From Chromobotia macracanthus (lineage: Eukaryota; Chordata; Actinopteri; Cypriniformes; Botiidae): a DNA stretch of 64,000 nucleotides. The stretch's first letter is position 1. Each line of letters opens with the position of its first letter. Location: positions 4,605,001-4,669,000 of the forward strand of contig JAZGTH010000015.1 in NCBI GenBank assembly GCA_036877525.1. The letters are read 5' to 3'. Shown piece after piece: positions 34,045 to 46,837 of this stretch. The position numbers were made by a program, and so were the translations under genes. The notes under the pieces were generated by a model, which did not search any database, had not been told where the DNA came from, and saw only the letters and a program-made list of their open reading frames with translations.

Positions 34045-34157
34045 AAAAAATGTTTGAATAATGTTCTTATAACCAAGCAAGAATGTTAATACAATAGCTA
34101 AAAAACTGGACATTGTGAACATTTCTAAAACAAAAAGTAAAATTCTAAGTAACATTT
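34045..34157 (-). mobile_element. Family A MITE-like element, copy 12 (internal fragment)
   Basis: 'aaaatgtttgaataatgttc', 'ttataaccaagcaagaatgt' and 'agctaaaaaactggacattg' match the left-central part of family A in reverse. Both ends are missing. Confidence 0.7.
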
Positions 34158-34159
34158 TT

Positions 34160-37100
34160 AGCATAGCAAAAGCTATACTTCATTTCATGGGTCTTTTAAA
34201 GGCATTATCCCACTGCTGAATGTTTATGAAAGAGCTATTGCACAAATTGCAGTACAGAAAGATGTGTTGTTTGTCTCTCTTTTAGGATAAGCGAGTTAGT
34301 TTACAAGTTAATGAATTGATTTTCAAGTCATTTCCATGCTCTCTTGACTGCATAGTTATGAAACAATGAGGCGTTGGGTTCTTAAGTGCACTGAAAAGGC
34401 CACAATAGAGTTAGCATAGATGTTTTCTGCAGCGAGCCATCGGCTCCAGCATGTCTCGCCGTGTTCTTCTCCCTCAAAACCCCCCACTCTGCGATAATTT
34501 CCACTAGATCAAGAGCCATACTGAGTGTTTCTTAATGAATGTGTTTGTTTGCTTTGGTCACACCCTCCTCTTAGAGCACCAGTGTATTAGCATCTTCTAT
34601 ACACCACAGCGGCACTCAAAGACATGCTCATAAAACATTCACAACTTGTTTTATTTTCCTCGCAGACAAGTCAGCTATTTCTCTCCATATTTTCTCTGGA
34701 AACGAGCACGCCTGTCTGCGTTTTCTCCAGAACACAGCCATAACTCTCCATTCCAATTTGTTAGCAGTAAACACACCTTTGAACGTGATACTCGGCAGCT
34801 TTCTGATAAACTCATTTGCATGAATTTACTTTTTCCCAAGTGTCACGCTCTCCGTGTAGTACGTTCAGTCACCAACGGGCATTTCAGATCGCTTGTGCGC
34901 CGCAATAAAAGATCAAATTTTTTTATCCGAGGCATCGGCGCGTCTAGACATCTGCGTTATTTTTCTGGAATTCTCAGGTCTTTAGAACAGGATGTTCCCT
35001 CAATGTTATTCTGTCTGCATTTTAAAGATGTGGCCGATGTGCCAGTTTTCTTTAGCCTAAAAACAGCGCCACAAAAGACGGTATGCATGAAAATATACAA
35101 TGCTAATGTTATCCGCGGCATATTTTTATCACGCTTTTGATATGGGCTGCCACGCGAGAGGGTAATGAGATGAGGGTGCGTGCTAGTGAATTTCAAGACA
35201 ATCCAGATTTCTCCCCTCGAATCTATTATCATAATCTTCAAAGATGCTTGTCTTGTTCATTTTGTGCATGACCCTGGCAAGTAGGTCATTGAATTTCCTG
35301 AAATGACTACAAATAAGAGCATCGTCATTAGGAAGCCTGCAGTGAGTGGACTGCAGATGACTCCAGAATTAGAGAGGAGTGATGCACCGTCTCTAAAGCT
35401 TTGATCACTTTTCACATAATAAAACCGGTGAGGGATGTCTCTAAAACTGCCTGCAACCTTACCACTGTTCTCACCATTGCAGGTTGGAAAGAAGAAATGA
35501 GTTCATTAATCCTAGTTTTATTTCCTCAAGAATTTCTGTGAATGATTTTTAGTATTTGAAGAATTTTTATGATGTTCTGATTATGCATTTTTATCTACAT
35601 TTGTCATATAGACATGCAGTTAAGATCATCTCTGACAGATTTAGTCAGTGAGTGAGACATTAGACTGATTCAGACTGATAAATCACGAGTCTGACTTTTA
35701 TGTCTTTTTGAGCAGAAAAGGACCAGCTCTTCAGAGGCGGTTCAGCACACCAGTCACTGTGTGTTTGTTATTATGTGCAACCAAGGACGGCAGCGCAATA
35801 GGAAGATGTGTGTCTGTTTATTGTTTTTGTGTTATTGGGTGGCATCAGTCTCTCCCATCACATTCAGTTCAGTCAGTAAACTCACATAAAAACATTACTG
35901 TGTTACCGTGCTGCAGTAGGTTTAGCAGCAGAAGAACATTCAGGAACCATTACGAAGTCCAACCTCATAAAAATCATTCAGTTCCAGTGGATTCTGAATC
36001 AGGAACTGGTTCTCTGTTACCAACTCAGTTTGAGTTGCTTAATTTCCTATGAATATTGAATATTATCTTAGCAAGCTTCCCTCAGTTGTGGGTTGGGGGT
36101 GTGAATGTTTGGAAACTTATTTTGCCTCAAGGTGAATGTGAGCCGCAGAATTTGCCCTACTTTACACACCAGCGCAGTTCATATCCGCATTGCCATGCAT
36201 ATATTCCCATCACACTGCACGTCAGGTTTGCTCTTGTGTCTTCACGACAGCCATGAGAGGTCCCTGTGTCCTCTTTGACTTTCTGTGGCCCTTTACAGAT
36301 GAGGTTCAGGCTGGTATCATGAGTCTCAGAGGGATGCTGGCACATGACTCTCCTTGTTAGATGGCATGTCGTCACATGATATATAGGCCCCAGTTCCTCT
36401 GCACCACCTGGCCAGGCGAAGGTAAGCAGAACCAGAGATAAAACCCTCAGCACAGCAGTTTGGGCCCCATTCACTAATAACTACAAACAAGTGTTGTGTG
36501 TGCAGAAAATGTTCTTACACAAAATCTCCAGTAGATTTACAATGTGTGTGTGTAGGTACATAAATTACATGTGCTTGGATTTTTTTGTGCTTTGAGTTTA
36601 CTGTTGTTTTAAAATCGAAAATGTGAAATAAAATATTAATAAAAAATAAGAATGTGTTTTCAAACTTCTGACCGGTACTGTACCTGTGAATGTACACACA
36701 GTTTGCGAGTGAGACCCTTTGCCTCATCTTAGGTTCAGTTCTCATCAGTTCCCTCATGAAACTGATGGCCAAATAGAAAGATATTAAGAGGCTAATAAGG
36801 GCTTCTCATCGCTTTAATTTTGTTGCATTTTCGCTCACGAAAGGTGGTAACAAGCGTGAAATTCTGTGCACCTGTTCATGGCTCAAGTCCAGAAGGACAG
36901 TGAGGATGATCCGAACAGCTGGAAGCCCCTATTCCGGCCCCAAACCCCTCTGCGGGCCTCACTGCCCTCTCTCACACAAACGTATTGTTTCATTCTGTCA
37001 CTTCTTCACTCAGCGGGTTGCCTAATCTAATGCGATTTACGCCACTTACATTTTTTATACAGCGCATATTAGCAGTTTAGTCCCGGCTGAGTGGAGCGCG

Positions 37101-38120
37101 TTGTGGACTTTGCTCAAGGGCATCTGTGACCCAGTCGTTTTATGGGAGATTTTCACCGTTTTTGGCATTTTATTGACTTCTGCTTCTCGCCGAGACTACA
37201 GGTGCACCATGTGCCACCTTTTAGCTGTCTCAAACAAGACCGGTCCAGAAAAGCTTTTGAGCGATTTAACATATAAATGTTTCACAAAATGTTCATTGAC
37301 AGTTAAAGATCTTTTTCTTAGAAACACACATGCATTATTAATCGAATTCATTTAGGTTGCAGGTACAAAGGAATTTTAAATGACTCCTCAGAGTTCCGCA
37401 GATATTTCCCAGAATCCCTCTGAAAGCCGGTGTCTTGATGTCAGGATCTTCTACCAATATAAATGTCCCAGTGGATTACTGAGTAGAACCGCGATGTTCA
37501 ATTGAAGTTCCAAGAGGTCCAGTCTCTACATTCTCTTCCCTCAACATGTCTCTGTATGTAAATGAGGAATGAAGCACAATTGGTGCTATTTTATTGTGAT
37601 ATCAGTGGATTGGAAAGTGGGTCAGGCCTCTGCTTACATATTTGTGTGCTGTATTTTAATGGCTTTAAAGATTTTTAGGAAGGCTTGGGCCTCATAAATA
37701 CGATCGCCTGGGATATATTGTAAATTTACTGGTTGGCAGCTAAACCTTGTAAAAGTAAGAACTAATCAACCTAAATCATCAAAATAATCTCTCTGAAATG
37801 TGTACAGTATAAAAGTATTTTTCACAAACAGACACAGCATTATATTTCAACAGAATACAGATATTATAGTGTGCGATTCAGTTGTCATCATGAGTGTCTT
37901 ACTTGTTGATTCTTATGCATAGCCATCAGAAAACAAAAGATTTATTAAGCTAAATAGTTTCCAGCAGTTGTGGTTCTTGTATATACACGGTTTCTGTATC
38001 GTCAGTGCGGTTTACTGTTTCTTGTGCTGAAATTAATGGTGTGTTTCTAATTGTTTTAATTAATGAGAATCAATTTGCAGTCTATCAGTCCAGCATTGTT
38101 GACCTCTGTAGTGAAGTGAA
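34160..38120. other. Non-coding interval, includes the longest open frame
   Basis: Contains the longest open frame of the window, 164 codons at 34646-35140 on the plus strand. It has no signal peptide, domain or repeat that I recognise and sits in AT-rich DNA with the opposite strand also open for 94 codons, so I treat it as chance. Other frames (114 codons at 35708, 105 at 36157) are equally featureless. A family-J right-end fragment lies at 36640-36682. Confidence 0.4.
36640..36682 (+). mobile_element. Family J right-end fragment
   Basis: 'ttttcaaacttctgaccggt' followed by 'actgta' matches the end of the mariner-like short element also seen at 10706. Confidence 0.4.
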
Positions 38121-38127
38121 GATGTGC

Positions 38128-38148
38128 TGAGCTGTCCGTGGTGCTGAA
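38128..38148 (-). promoter_or_regulatory. RE1/NRSE (REST/NRSF binding site)
   Basis: On the minus strand this 21-mer has both canonical half sites, TTCAGCACC and GGACAGC, with the canonical spacing. By my count it matches the classical 21-bp NRSE consensus at 19 positions, differing only in the last four bases (CTCA instead of CGCC). REST binds such sites to silence neuronal genes in non-neuronal cells. A match this close is rare by chance in 64 kb. The target gene is not in view. Confidence 0.6.
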
Positions 38149-38149
38149 T

Positions 38150-39455
38150 TTAACAACGGAGAGCATTTTATGAGACCTATAACATCAAATTTTAAAGTGT
38201 GCGTGGAACAGTTTCTCTCTTTAGACTTCTTATATCTGGCTTCATTATTTAAAGCTGTGGGTTATTCTGATAGAGCTCTTACTATGTTTAATAATTCACC
38301 TGTTTTGAATAAATGAAGATGCTTATTATCATGATGATTTCCCTTTAATCTCAAGACTATTCTGCTGGGATGCATCAGTAATACTCTGTAAGTCTCTCTC
38401 GCTCTCCCTCTCCCTTTCTCTCTCTTTCTCAACCTTCATCACTGTCATAGATGGAGGAGAATATTCAGGCTATAGAAATCGGCATCGATCTGCTCCCTGC
38501 AGTCTAAGGCCAAACCTGCTGACACTGTGCAAAGCAACAGAGAAAACCTTCATCTCCTTATCTATGTATTTTTTCTGTTTAGAAAAAGATGAGGTCCAAA
38601 TTATGCGGTTTGCTCTGTTGGACCCTCTGTTTTGGCCCCAGGCTTTTCTTATCCTCCACCAGGGTTAGGTAAGATTTAGGATTTTAGAACTTGGCTCACC
38701 TTTGATTCACATGTAGAAATTTGAATTAAATTGGCCACAGGATTTGTATTGGAAATTTGGAATGAAAAAGAAGAATTTACAGAGTACAGACCAATGCTGA
38801 TACAGGTTGTTTTTTTGTAAATCACAAATAATCTGATAATAGAGAACCCATTTTCAATTGTTATTTTATTTCTACATTTTTGGTTTCATCACGTTAATAT
38901 GAGTATGAGTAAATCACATACAATCACAAAGTATTCTAAAAACTAAACTTAAAGATTTCAAATTTTATTTTCAATTCTACTTCAGATTTAAATTACAATT
39001 CTGTCCCCTGCTTGTCACCTCAATTCAGATTCTGGAATTGGAATTTCAAACTCTTTCACGATTCAGTTCAGGATCTCAGCTGCTATCCACACGTTCTCAG
39101 TGCTTTTTCCTTATTTCATTTTACTTCTTCCATTTCCAGCTCTATACAGCCAGTTGATGCTTTGCATCTCGGCCCATTTTACTTATAGCCTCCATTTGAA
39201 CCATTTCCTGTGTCCTCCTATCTCCCTCCGTCTTTGGCGTTTTCATCTGCCTCAGATTCTCTTTCATCCTCTTTCTCCACATTTTTTAGACCTTCACACT
39301 GTCTTCATCTTCCGCGTCTGAACAGCAGGCGTGTGTGTGTGCGTGTGGTGACGGGGATTTAAGCTCAAGTTCATTGATATTTTTTTGCTGGTCCCAGAAC
39401 AGAATTGTCTAAAGCTGGAGGATTTACCGCAGACATTACATTAGATATATGTCAA
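38150..39455. other. Non-coding interval with a pyrimidine tract
   Basis: A CT-rich tract lies at 38394-38432. No coding frame above 73 codons and no transposon recognised. Confidence 0.4.
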
Positions 39456-39460
39456 GGTCC

Positions 39461-40068
39461 TTAAAGATATTCTGTCATCATTTACTCACTCTGATTTTGT
39501 TAAAACCCATTTGATTCTTTTGTTTAACACACAAGAACATGTTTTGGAGAACATTATTTATAAAAAGGTGTTATTTATGTGTTCGTTATGCTCCAGAAAG
39601 CACCAGAGTATTCTTTCTACAGGTTTTGAATGGGTTACTGTTATTCAGTATTTAGGGATATTGGTGTTAGAAACAGAATGAAATTTCAGTTCCCTCTGCT
39701 ACAGCTTTTAAATCTCATTTGTGGTGATGTATATGCAAATATGCCCTTGAACCAAACAGCATTGGGTCTCAATTGGGTGTCAATTGACCAATCAAATTAC
39801 AAAACGCAGACGTGCAAATGCGATTTAAAAGCTATGGTGTATTTTCACGGATAATTACATTTTGGTCTGTTCCTCACACTGGAGCCTTATATGCCGCATG
39901 CTCCAAAATATATTGCAGTTATATGGTATGCTTCAAAATATAGTGCACAAATCATATGAAGTACTGTTGTTTTTTCTCCTTTTTGAGAGATTTGTAGTTG
40001 GGTTTGTCATATGGGGTTTGAAATTACTTGTGGGTAAATGATTCATTTTGAGTGGACTGTTTCTTTAA
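39461..40068 (+). mobile_element. Family I element (long copy)
   Basis: Left end 'ttaaagatattctgtcatca' then 'tttactcactctgattttgt'. Right end 'tgtgggtaaatgattcattt' then 'tgagtggactgtttctttaa', its approximate complement. This is the inverted-repeat element that is extremely common in cyprinid genomes. The 608-bp interior is diverged and its 74-codon frame is not meaningful. Confidence 0.65.
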
Positions 40069-40069
40069 G

Positions 40070-40628
40070 TCTGATATGTGTATTTTTATGTTTGCATTGA
40101 TTTCTTTCAGCTCCTGATTGTGTATGCAGGTCAGGTCAGCCCTCCATCTGAGAGCAGAGTCTGTATTCACAGCACTTTTTCCTCCAGCGTTCCGTATTTG
40201 TCCATTATCGACATAAATTAATCATCAAACACGCAGATGAAACTAAAAAAGAGGAAATTCAACCCAGCAAATTAGCATTAGTGTTTTTATGACAGAAACG
40301 AGGACTTCTGGTGCTGGTGTGGAGTGACATGAAATTGTGTTGGGCTATTTCTGCTATCAGTTCACAAAATCAGCCGGTAATGGGTCTCTTATCATCTTTA
40401 ATGTATAGAGCATTTCCATTACTGTGTATTTGAGGGTGCTGATGGGGCTGTGTAGTGGAATGGATTGCTGTTTGGAAGCATTAGGATGTAAGGATCTATA
40501 TTTATGTTTGGAATTCATTACGTGTCACAGGCAGGACACAAGAAAACCTCCATTTCAACAGCAATCCATCAGATCAACAGCGTTTCCTTTCCTATTAGCG
40601 TTACTGTTGGAATAAATCAGCCTCATAC
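40070..40628. other. Non-coding interval, nothing recognised
   Basis: No repeat or coding signal recognised. Confidence 0.4.
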
Positions 40629-40631
40629 TGA

Positions 40632-40976
40632 CCCAGCTAATGGAGAACATTCTCAGAACGTTGGCTAATGTTCTCTAAATGTTCTCCCAAAAACGCTCTT
40701 GCAGTAACGTTAGTAGAACATTAAAAATGTTATTTATGATATCAAAAACATTATTCTTGAGTTGTTAGTGGAACGTTTTATAAACATTTAATTTTTTATA
40801 ATTTAAAAGGATTTTAAAAAAGCTTAAATAACATAACGAAGCAATAATGTTAAAACAATGCTTAAAAACTGGACGTTCTGAACGTTCAAAGAACTTTCAA
40901 AATAACATTTTGAATGTTTTTGTTTCTTAATGAAAACATTTGAGAAACGTTCTTACAACCTAAAATTATTACTGGG
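40632..40976 (-). mobile_element. Family A MITE-like element, copy 13, GA duplication
   Basis: Starts CCCAGCTAATGGAGAACATT and ends 'cctaaaattattactggg'. GA flanks both sides (40630-40631 and 40977-40978). At 345 bp it is the longest copy and close to the presumed full length. Confidence 0.9.
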
Positions 40977-41379
40977 GATGTGATTTAACTGAGGGGTCAA
41001 GGTTTGGCTGGTTAGCATGTCCTGGTTAACCTTCACTGTAAGATGCTCTAACTAAACTACTGTGGGCAAAAAGCATATTTTTCAGTTGACAGCCTTTCAA
41101 AAACATCAGTTTATTTTGAAGAAATAGTTTCTCTTTTTGCGAGAATCATAAACGTTTTAATAGTGGTATTTTATTAATGTTTTACCAGAGCCCTTATTAT
41201 ATTTTATTCTTGACAGATGACGTCTCAAAACCAAAATATGTCTGTATTATAGACATCCTTGTTTTTAACACCCAGAACTGCTTGAATCAAATGCACTCAT
41301 TCATTAACCATCCAGGTTAACAGAAAGACATTTTGCCTGAAAGGAGCTAAACCTTCATTTATTCATTTAAATGAATGGC

Positions 41380-41760
41380 CATGTTGCCAATTACGGCCCT
41401 CCTAAATGAGCTAATAAATTAATTGGTTTATTAGTTGCATCATGTGGTTTGGTTGATTTTCAAAAGCTGCCATGGGAACCAATCGGAGCAGAAAGCTCGA
41501 GAACATAACAACAGATAAAGACTGCAACGCATGAGTTCGCATACCACCCCTTTATCAGCCGCAGTTTTCAACCGCAGCGCCGAGAGAGAGGTGACTTCAA
41601 TTAGCTCAGCTGCAGTAATTAATCAATTACGAGTGGCAGAGTAATGAAAACCGTAAACTATTTGGCCCATCAACTCCAGGACTTTGAATTAGCATCTCTC
41701 TTAGCCGCTAGGATGGTTCGAACGGTGAGCTGCACGTTTTGTCTGTTTGCTGGGTATTTT
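41380..41760. promoter_or_regulatory. Candidate enhancer: TAAT-rich repeat-free block
   Basis: No transposon or simple repeat. It has clustered homeodomain-type motifs: 'taaattaattgg' inside the inverted repeat CTAATAAA...TTTATTAG (41411-41434), 'caattagctc' (41598), and TAATTAATCAATTA (41616-41629) next to the E-box CAGCTG. This resembles vertebrate developmental enhancers, but conservation cannot be tested here. Confidence 0.3.
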
Positions 41761-41764
41761 CTCT

Positions 41765-44280
41765 TCATCTTTTCCTAGAATCAGGGGACAAAAATGATGG
41801 GGGAAGATTTTATAGAGATTGACAGCCTCTTAAAGCTCAGACTTGGAAAGGCTTGAAAAGGTAAATTGAGGGTTGTTGGGCGCCTATCCTGGCTCTTTAA
41901 GGGATGGGCCAATTACTTACTCTTTCTGATGAAATGGAAAGATGCTTCATCATCAGGTTAAAGACTAAACCCACTTTGGCTTGGCTTTGGTTTCAATCGC
42001 TCGCAGTGCTGGATCTGCCAAGATGAGGTAGGTTCGTACAGAACCAGCAGTGGTGCGATAACCAGCCAAATATTCACTCCCCCAGCTAGAGTCAGTGATG
42101 GGAAGTGAAACTGGTTTCCACAACAGGTTTTTCAGAACATTGGTGTAAAAAAAGATTCATTAGTTATTTACATCAGGTGTTCCCCGAAGTCATGTGACAT
42201 TTTACCTAGTTTAAACATATTTTATTGTCTTTATGTAGCAAATATAACTGTAGGGGCTATTAGCTGTTTTATAATTCAGCATAATTTCTCCGTGCACAAA
42301 CAGAGGTCTGTTAAGAAATTGTGAGTCAGACCTCCATCACCCAACATCAGCACCTCACTGATTTTCTTATATCTGAATGGGAGCAAAAATCCATGTTCTA
42401 AATGTATGAACAACACTGTTGATTCTGATGGTTTTGACATTGATTTGACCATGTAGTGTCTTTGTGGTTCATTCCTCATACTGGAAATGGAAGTTGTGTG
42501 TATTGCATTGTGGGATACAGTAAAGTTTGCGCTACTGTTGTCTGCACACTGACAATGCTGTAGGTCACCCATGTATACCATACATGCATAAAATGTGCAT
42601 ACTGTGTGCATTGTACTGTACTGTATGTACTCTGTACTTTAGAAAAAAGAGAGAATAGCATGCAATTTCAAACGAAGTGAGTTAACTTAAGAACGAGTGA
42701 GACTGGATCTGTCTAGTTTGTGAGCAAATCAATCAGTTTGATTCGCAAACAGTTTGAGCCATTTTTCAATGAGAACTGTGTAAAAAAAAAGATTCAATCA
42801 CGAATCAGACAGCACTAGCCAGAATGCCTACAACAGTTGCCAGAGCGGTTGGTCTTTTTTGTTTTTAGTGATGATGGGGAACTTGTCTGAGTTTCCATCA
42901 GATTCGTTGGACAGATGGAAAATCGTGTTCCAGCATCACTGACGAGTTCTGCTCTCATACAAGCATCGCTGTGATGGGTTCTGGACGCAAGCCTGCGGCA
43001 GTAACAACGGAGGCGTCAGTAATGCCTCATCGTTGGCAGATGCCCCTCTGAAGGCCCAAATGTTTGCACTTGACTATAAGCAGCCCACCCACACGCGCTT
43101 GAGTTCTCCCAACCAGCAGCCTGTTATATAAGATGAATTCAGATGGCCTGGTTTCTCTCCGAGTTTTTTTTAATGATAACTCAATAATGAGCCGTCTTGA
43201 GAGACAAACTTCTGCAAATAAGAGTACGTGGTTGCAAATTATCTGTAAAACAGTGGTTTTCAGTTCAGCAGGGTTCACCGTGTTGTGTCTAATTGACAAT
43301 GAATCTGTTAGCGTGTAACGCGCGCCGCTAAACAGGCACTACCCGGAGGAGCCTTTGGGGAAATAAAGGCATAAACAAACAAGCCCAGAATCATTTCAGG
43401 GTGGGTTGGAAAAACAATGAGGTAAAAAAAAGAAAGGCAAACGATTCTAAAACTGAACAAACATAAACATATAAATTTATAAATCATAAATTTAGAAATG
43501 ACAGTACAAATTGGTGATAGATCTACATACAGTATAAGCAGTTACCTTTTTGTTCAATAGTCAAATGTATTAATGTTAATAATAACCAAAATAAACAATT
43601 CTTCTGCCTAGTAATGTAGTTAATTTGTCTAACTACCTGTTTCTGTTTTACTAAGCTGTTTATGGTTGCCAAGCAACACTGCAATTCATTAATATGGAGT
43701 GTTTATGCATAGATGTATTATGTGTATTTAGATTTAGACAGCAGCTTCGAATGTAGCTCCTCCAATCAGAATTTAGAATCTGAGCTCTCTGTTTGTGCAG
43801 TTTTCTGTCCAGAGAAACAAGCTCATGTCTTTGTGCTTCTCCATTGTGTGGAATGCCTGACGTCTCAAGTGCACAGAGCAGAGATTGTGTGCGGGGGTCC
43901 GGTTCACAGATCAGTAAGTTTAATTAGCTCTGATATGTGCCACTGAGAGTGGGCTTACACTCCACACACACCCAATCAGTCACAGAGAGAGAGAGAAAGG
44001 TGGGAGGTGGGAAGAAGAAACGGATGAGAGTTCCCTGTGGAATTGTCCAAGTGCATGGCTGCTTCTCCTCGCCCATCTCCAGAACCAGACATTGTCCAAT
44101 CTACTTACAATCAATGCTATACACCGGATAAAACTCAGCTCTCGGCCTGCCTCATATTTGCTGCTGGTTTATCATTTAGCAAGATACGCACATAGCACTA
44201 GAGCTGGGTGAGGCGTATTGAATATTCACTATATATGTTCAATGATTTTACTCTTGTTATAAAATTGAGCAACTTTGTGA
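41765..44280. other. Non-coding interval, nothing firm recognised
   Basis: 42480-42640 carries 'tgcattgtgggatacagta' and low-complexity 'tgtactgtactgtatgtac' sequence that resembles a degraded dispersed repeat. 43000-43380 is repeat-free with moderate GC. Open frames (111 codons at most) are featureless. Confidence 0.35.
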
Positions 44281-44283
44281 TTA

Positions 44284-44517
44284 GGGTTGCAAAGCTGGGG
44301 AATCTCGAGAATATTCCAAATTGGAATATTATGGGAATTAAAGGGAATGAATTGTAAATTCTGAGCAATTTTTACTGTTTTGTATACAAACATAAATGTA
44401 AATGCATTCACTTCCTCAACATATGACTTTATCTGTGTGCCATGATTTCTATGTATTCCCAGAAATTCCAGTTAATTTTCCAAAATTTTCCAAAGGTTTC
44501 TGAAATTTTGCAACCCC
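44284..44517. mobile_element. Family G TIR element
   Basis: Ends 'gggttgcaaa' (left) and 'ttttgcaacccc' (right) are inverted repeats. The interior has 'gagaatattccaaattggaa', 'tattatgggaattaaaggga' and 'tccaaaattttccaaaggtt', typical of a fish short-transposon family with TTTGCAACCCC ends. 234 bp and non-coding. Confidence 0.7.
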
Positions 44518-44769
44518 ATTTGTGACTGTTGTGATGGTTTTACTTCTTTTTATAAGGCCATGAAGTTTTCTGAAGCATTTGTCCATTGATTCATTTCATA
44601 ATCCTTTGTCTTGTGACTTGCAAGTATAAGAGCATTATGACATTTTAGTAGATTGATGTTTGCAATTTTATGTTTTAAAATCTTTTCTCCTGTCCCAGCT
44701 AATGTGAATAGAATAAAATGCCTCTGTGGTGCAATCAAAACATTTTTGTTTGTTTGAGCACCATTATGT

Positions 44770-44815
44770 TTATGAAATTGCCAGACGCTTTTATCCAGAG
44801 CGACTTCAATGTCCT
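44770..44815 (-). mobile_element. SINE body fragment
   Basis: 'gccagacgcttttatccaga' then 'gcgactt' is the same SINE block as in the element at 2229-2359. Confidence 0.5.
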
Positions 44816-44819
44816 ATAA

Positions 44820-45580
44820 ATTAGATCAAGTCTCATGAGACAGAAAAATTATAGATGAGATCTCCTTAATATCTATTTGTTTCTCCTAGACAGCGATGAG
44901 ATTAAATGGAGAACAAATAGACATATTTGCTTAAGTCTCACGCATCTCAGATGTTTGCATCTCTGAGACAAAGACCCAGAAATCCCACCCATGTCTCTAA
45001 ACCAAGTCTAATTTCAAAAGCCTGTATTATTGAAGATTTCAATATGATCAATACATTTTCATTTCGCATGAAATTGATCCAGAATTGATTCACATTTATT
45101 TGGCTGTGCAATCTACATACAGGATCCACACTCATATCTATTTCTGTTTTTACTGAGCAATTGTATAAACAATTTTTGTCAGGTCTTTTTTCCTAAAATG
45201 TCATGTCAGGTCTATGTCTGTTATCTTAAATATGGCCCAGAGCTGTATAGTCCTGATAAATCTCTCGTAATGTACCTCAGTCTGACCTCTGTGGTTGATT
45301 TGATTACTGTGCGTTCATCCTAATCGTACTTCATGTTTACACTTCTGTTACCCAGAATGCCTGTCTGTCCCCGGGGGTGTGTGAAGTCTGAATCAATCTA
45401 AATCTGAAGCCATAATAACGTTTCTCTAATGCTGATAGACATCGTGTGGATGCAGTGAGAGTGAGTACATGCCCTCATTAGAAGGGAAGGATGTTTTCCT
45501 GAAGATGTATTGGGGGCTAAAGAGTTGATATAATTAGAAAATGAAGTGGTGCCACTAACACAAACTTCATCTTCCTAGCT
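44820..45580. other. Non-coding interval, nothing recognised
   Basis: Short 'tctcatgaga', 'tctcacgcatctcagatg' and 'tctctgagac' words recur near 44830-44980. No gene or repeat family is assigned. Confidence 0.35.
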
Positions 45581-45586
45581 GCAGAG

Positions 45587-45872
45587 CCAGCCAACAGGGA
45601 ACGTTCTCAGAATGTTTGCTAGCATTCTCTAAAAGTTCCTTCAACATCGAAAATGTTTCTGCATTATATGTTTATGCAGATAATTCAAAATGTTTTAAAA
45701 ATGTTACCGAATTTTGAATAACGTTTTTCTTAATACTAAGCAATAACGTTAATAAAACCTTTAAAAAACTGGATGTGTTATATGTTCCTAGAGCATTACA
45801 AATAACATTTTGAAAGTTTTTTTTTTTACATTTGTTCTTAATAGAAACGTTATCCTAAAATTGTTAGCTGGG
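45587..45872 (-). mobile_element. Family A MITE-like element, copy 14
   Basis: Starts 'ccagccaacagggaacgttc' and ends 'aaaattgttagctggg'. 286 bp. The 152-codon frame starting at 45810 begins inside this element and runs into flanking DNA. Confidence 0.85.
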
Positions 45873-45874
45873 TT

Positions 45875-46835
45875 GCTGCAGAGTCTGTTCTCAAGTGAAG
45901 CTGTTTTTAGCATGAAATACATTCATATGGTGACTCAACTACAGCACAGCTCCCAGTTTGCCACGGTTTGCTTTTACAGCTCAGTTCCTCCAGGACCTTT
46001 GGCAAATCACAGCTTTCCAGCATCAATCCCACAATTCTTATTCCAAGCAGGTTTGTCAGATCCCAAAGGCTCAATTTGGATCCATTTCAAGATGAAAATA
46101 GCAAAGGATCAGCTAATAGCTTCGTGTTCTGCTAATAGATTAGCATTGCTTATCATGCCCCAAACAAAATGGTTGTTGAAGGACATGATGTCTCAGTATT
46201 TTTATGTGAGTCCTGTCATTGTAATGAGAGCTGTGTGTGTACTGGTTCCTAAACACTTAATCACTTAACCAAAGTCTTGCATGTTGTACCAGGCTTATTG
46301 GGACAAAACAACCCATCTAATATTCCAGTGGAAAAGGTGCTGTTTTATACTTTATAGTTGTGTTTCGTTGAAGAACGTAAGCAGTGTGAGACCTTTTTAA
46401 GATCTCTTGTGAAACTTGTGAAGAAGCTCTCTGTTTAATCTTGTTTTCTTGGAGACACACTTGAGATTTATAAAGATTTGTAAGTTTTCCTTTTATGGGA
46501 GAGTATAAGGAAATATTTGTGACATATTTATATATCGGTATAAAACGTGATGTGTACATAAAGAGCTTTATCGCTTTATCTAGTCTGGGCTGGTTAAAAC
46601 AGCATTGGACTGTAACAGCTGAGAATACAGCGTGTAAAATCACCCAGCATTTTACCATCTCTCGCTCTCTCTTTCTCTTAAATTCAGATGGTTAACCGAT
46701 GTCATACATGACCCATGTGGCTCTTTGCCTTCATATGAGGTGTGCTAATAAGCTAGAGCAGCGTAATGAAAGCAGGTCAACTGAGCAGTGTGTCCAATGA
46801 ACTATGACCCCTCGGGGTCTGTAAGCTGCTAATCG
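45875..46835. other. Non-coding interval, nothing recognised
   Basis: Open on both strands in places (152 codons plus, 113 codons minus), with no recognisable protein features. Confidence 0.4.
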
Positions 46836-46837
46836 TG

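Noticed and set aside
34646..35140. Longest open frame, 164 codons, plus strand
   Set aside because: No recognisable domain, signal or repeat in the predicted protein, and the opposite strand is also open for 94 codons. One frame of this length in 64 kb is compatible with chance.
45810..46268. 152-codon plus-strand frame
   Set aside because: Starts inside a family-A transposon remnant and continues into flanking DNA; no protein features.
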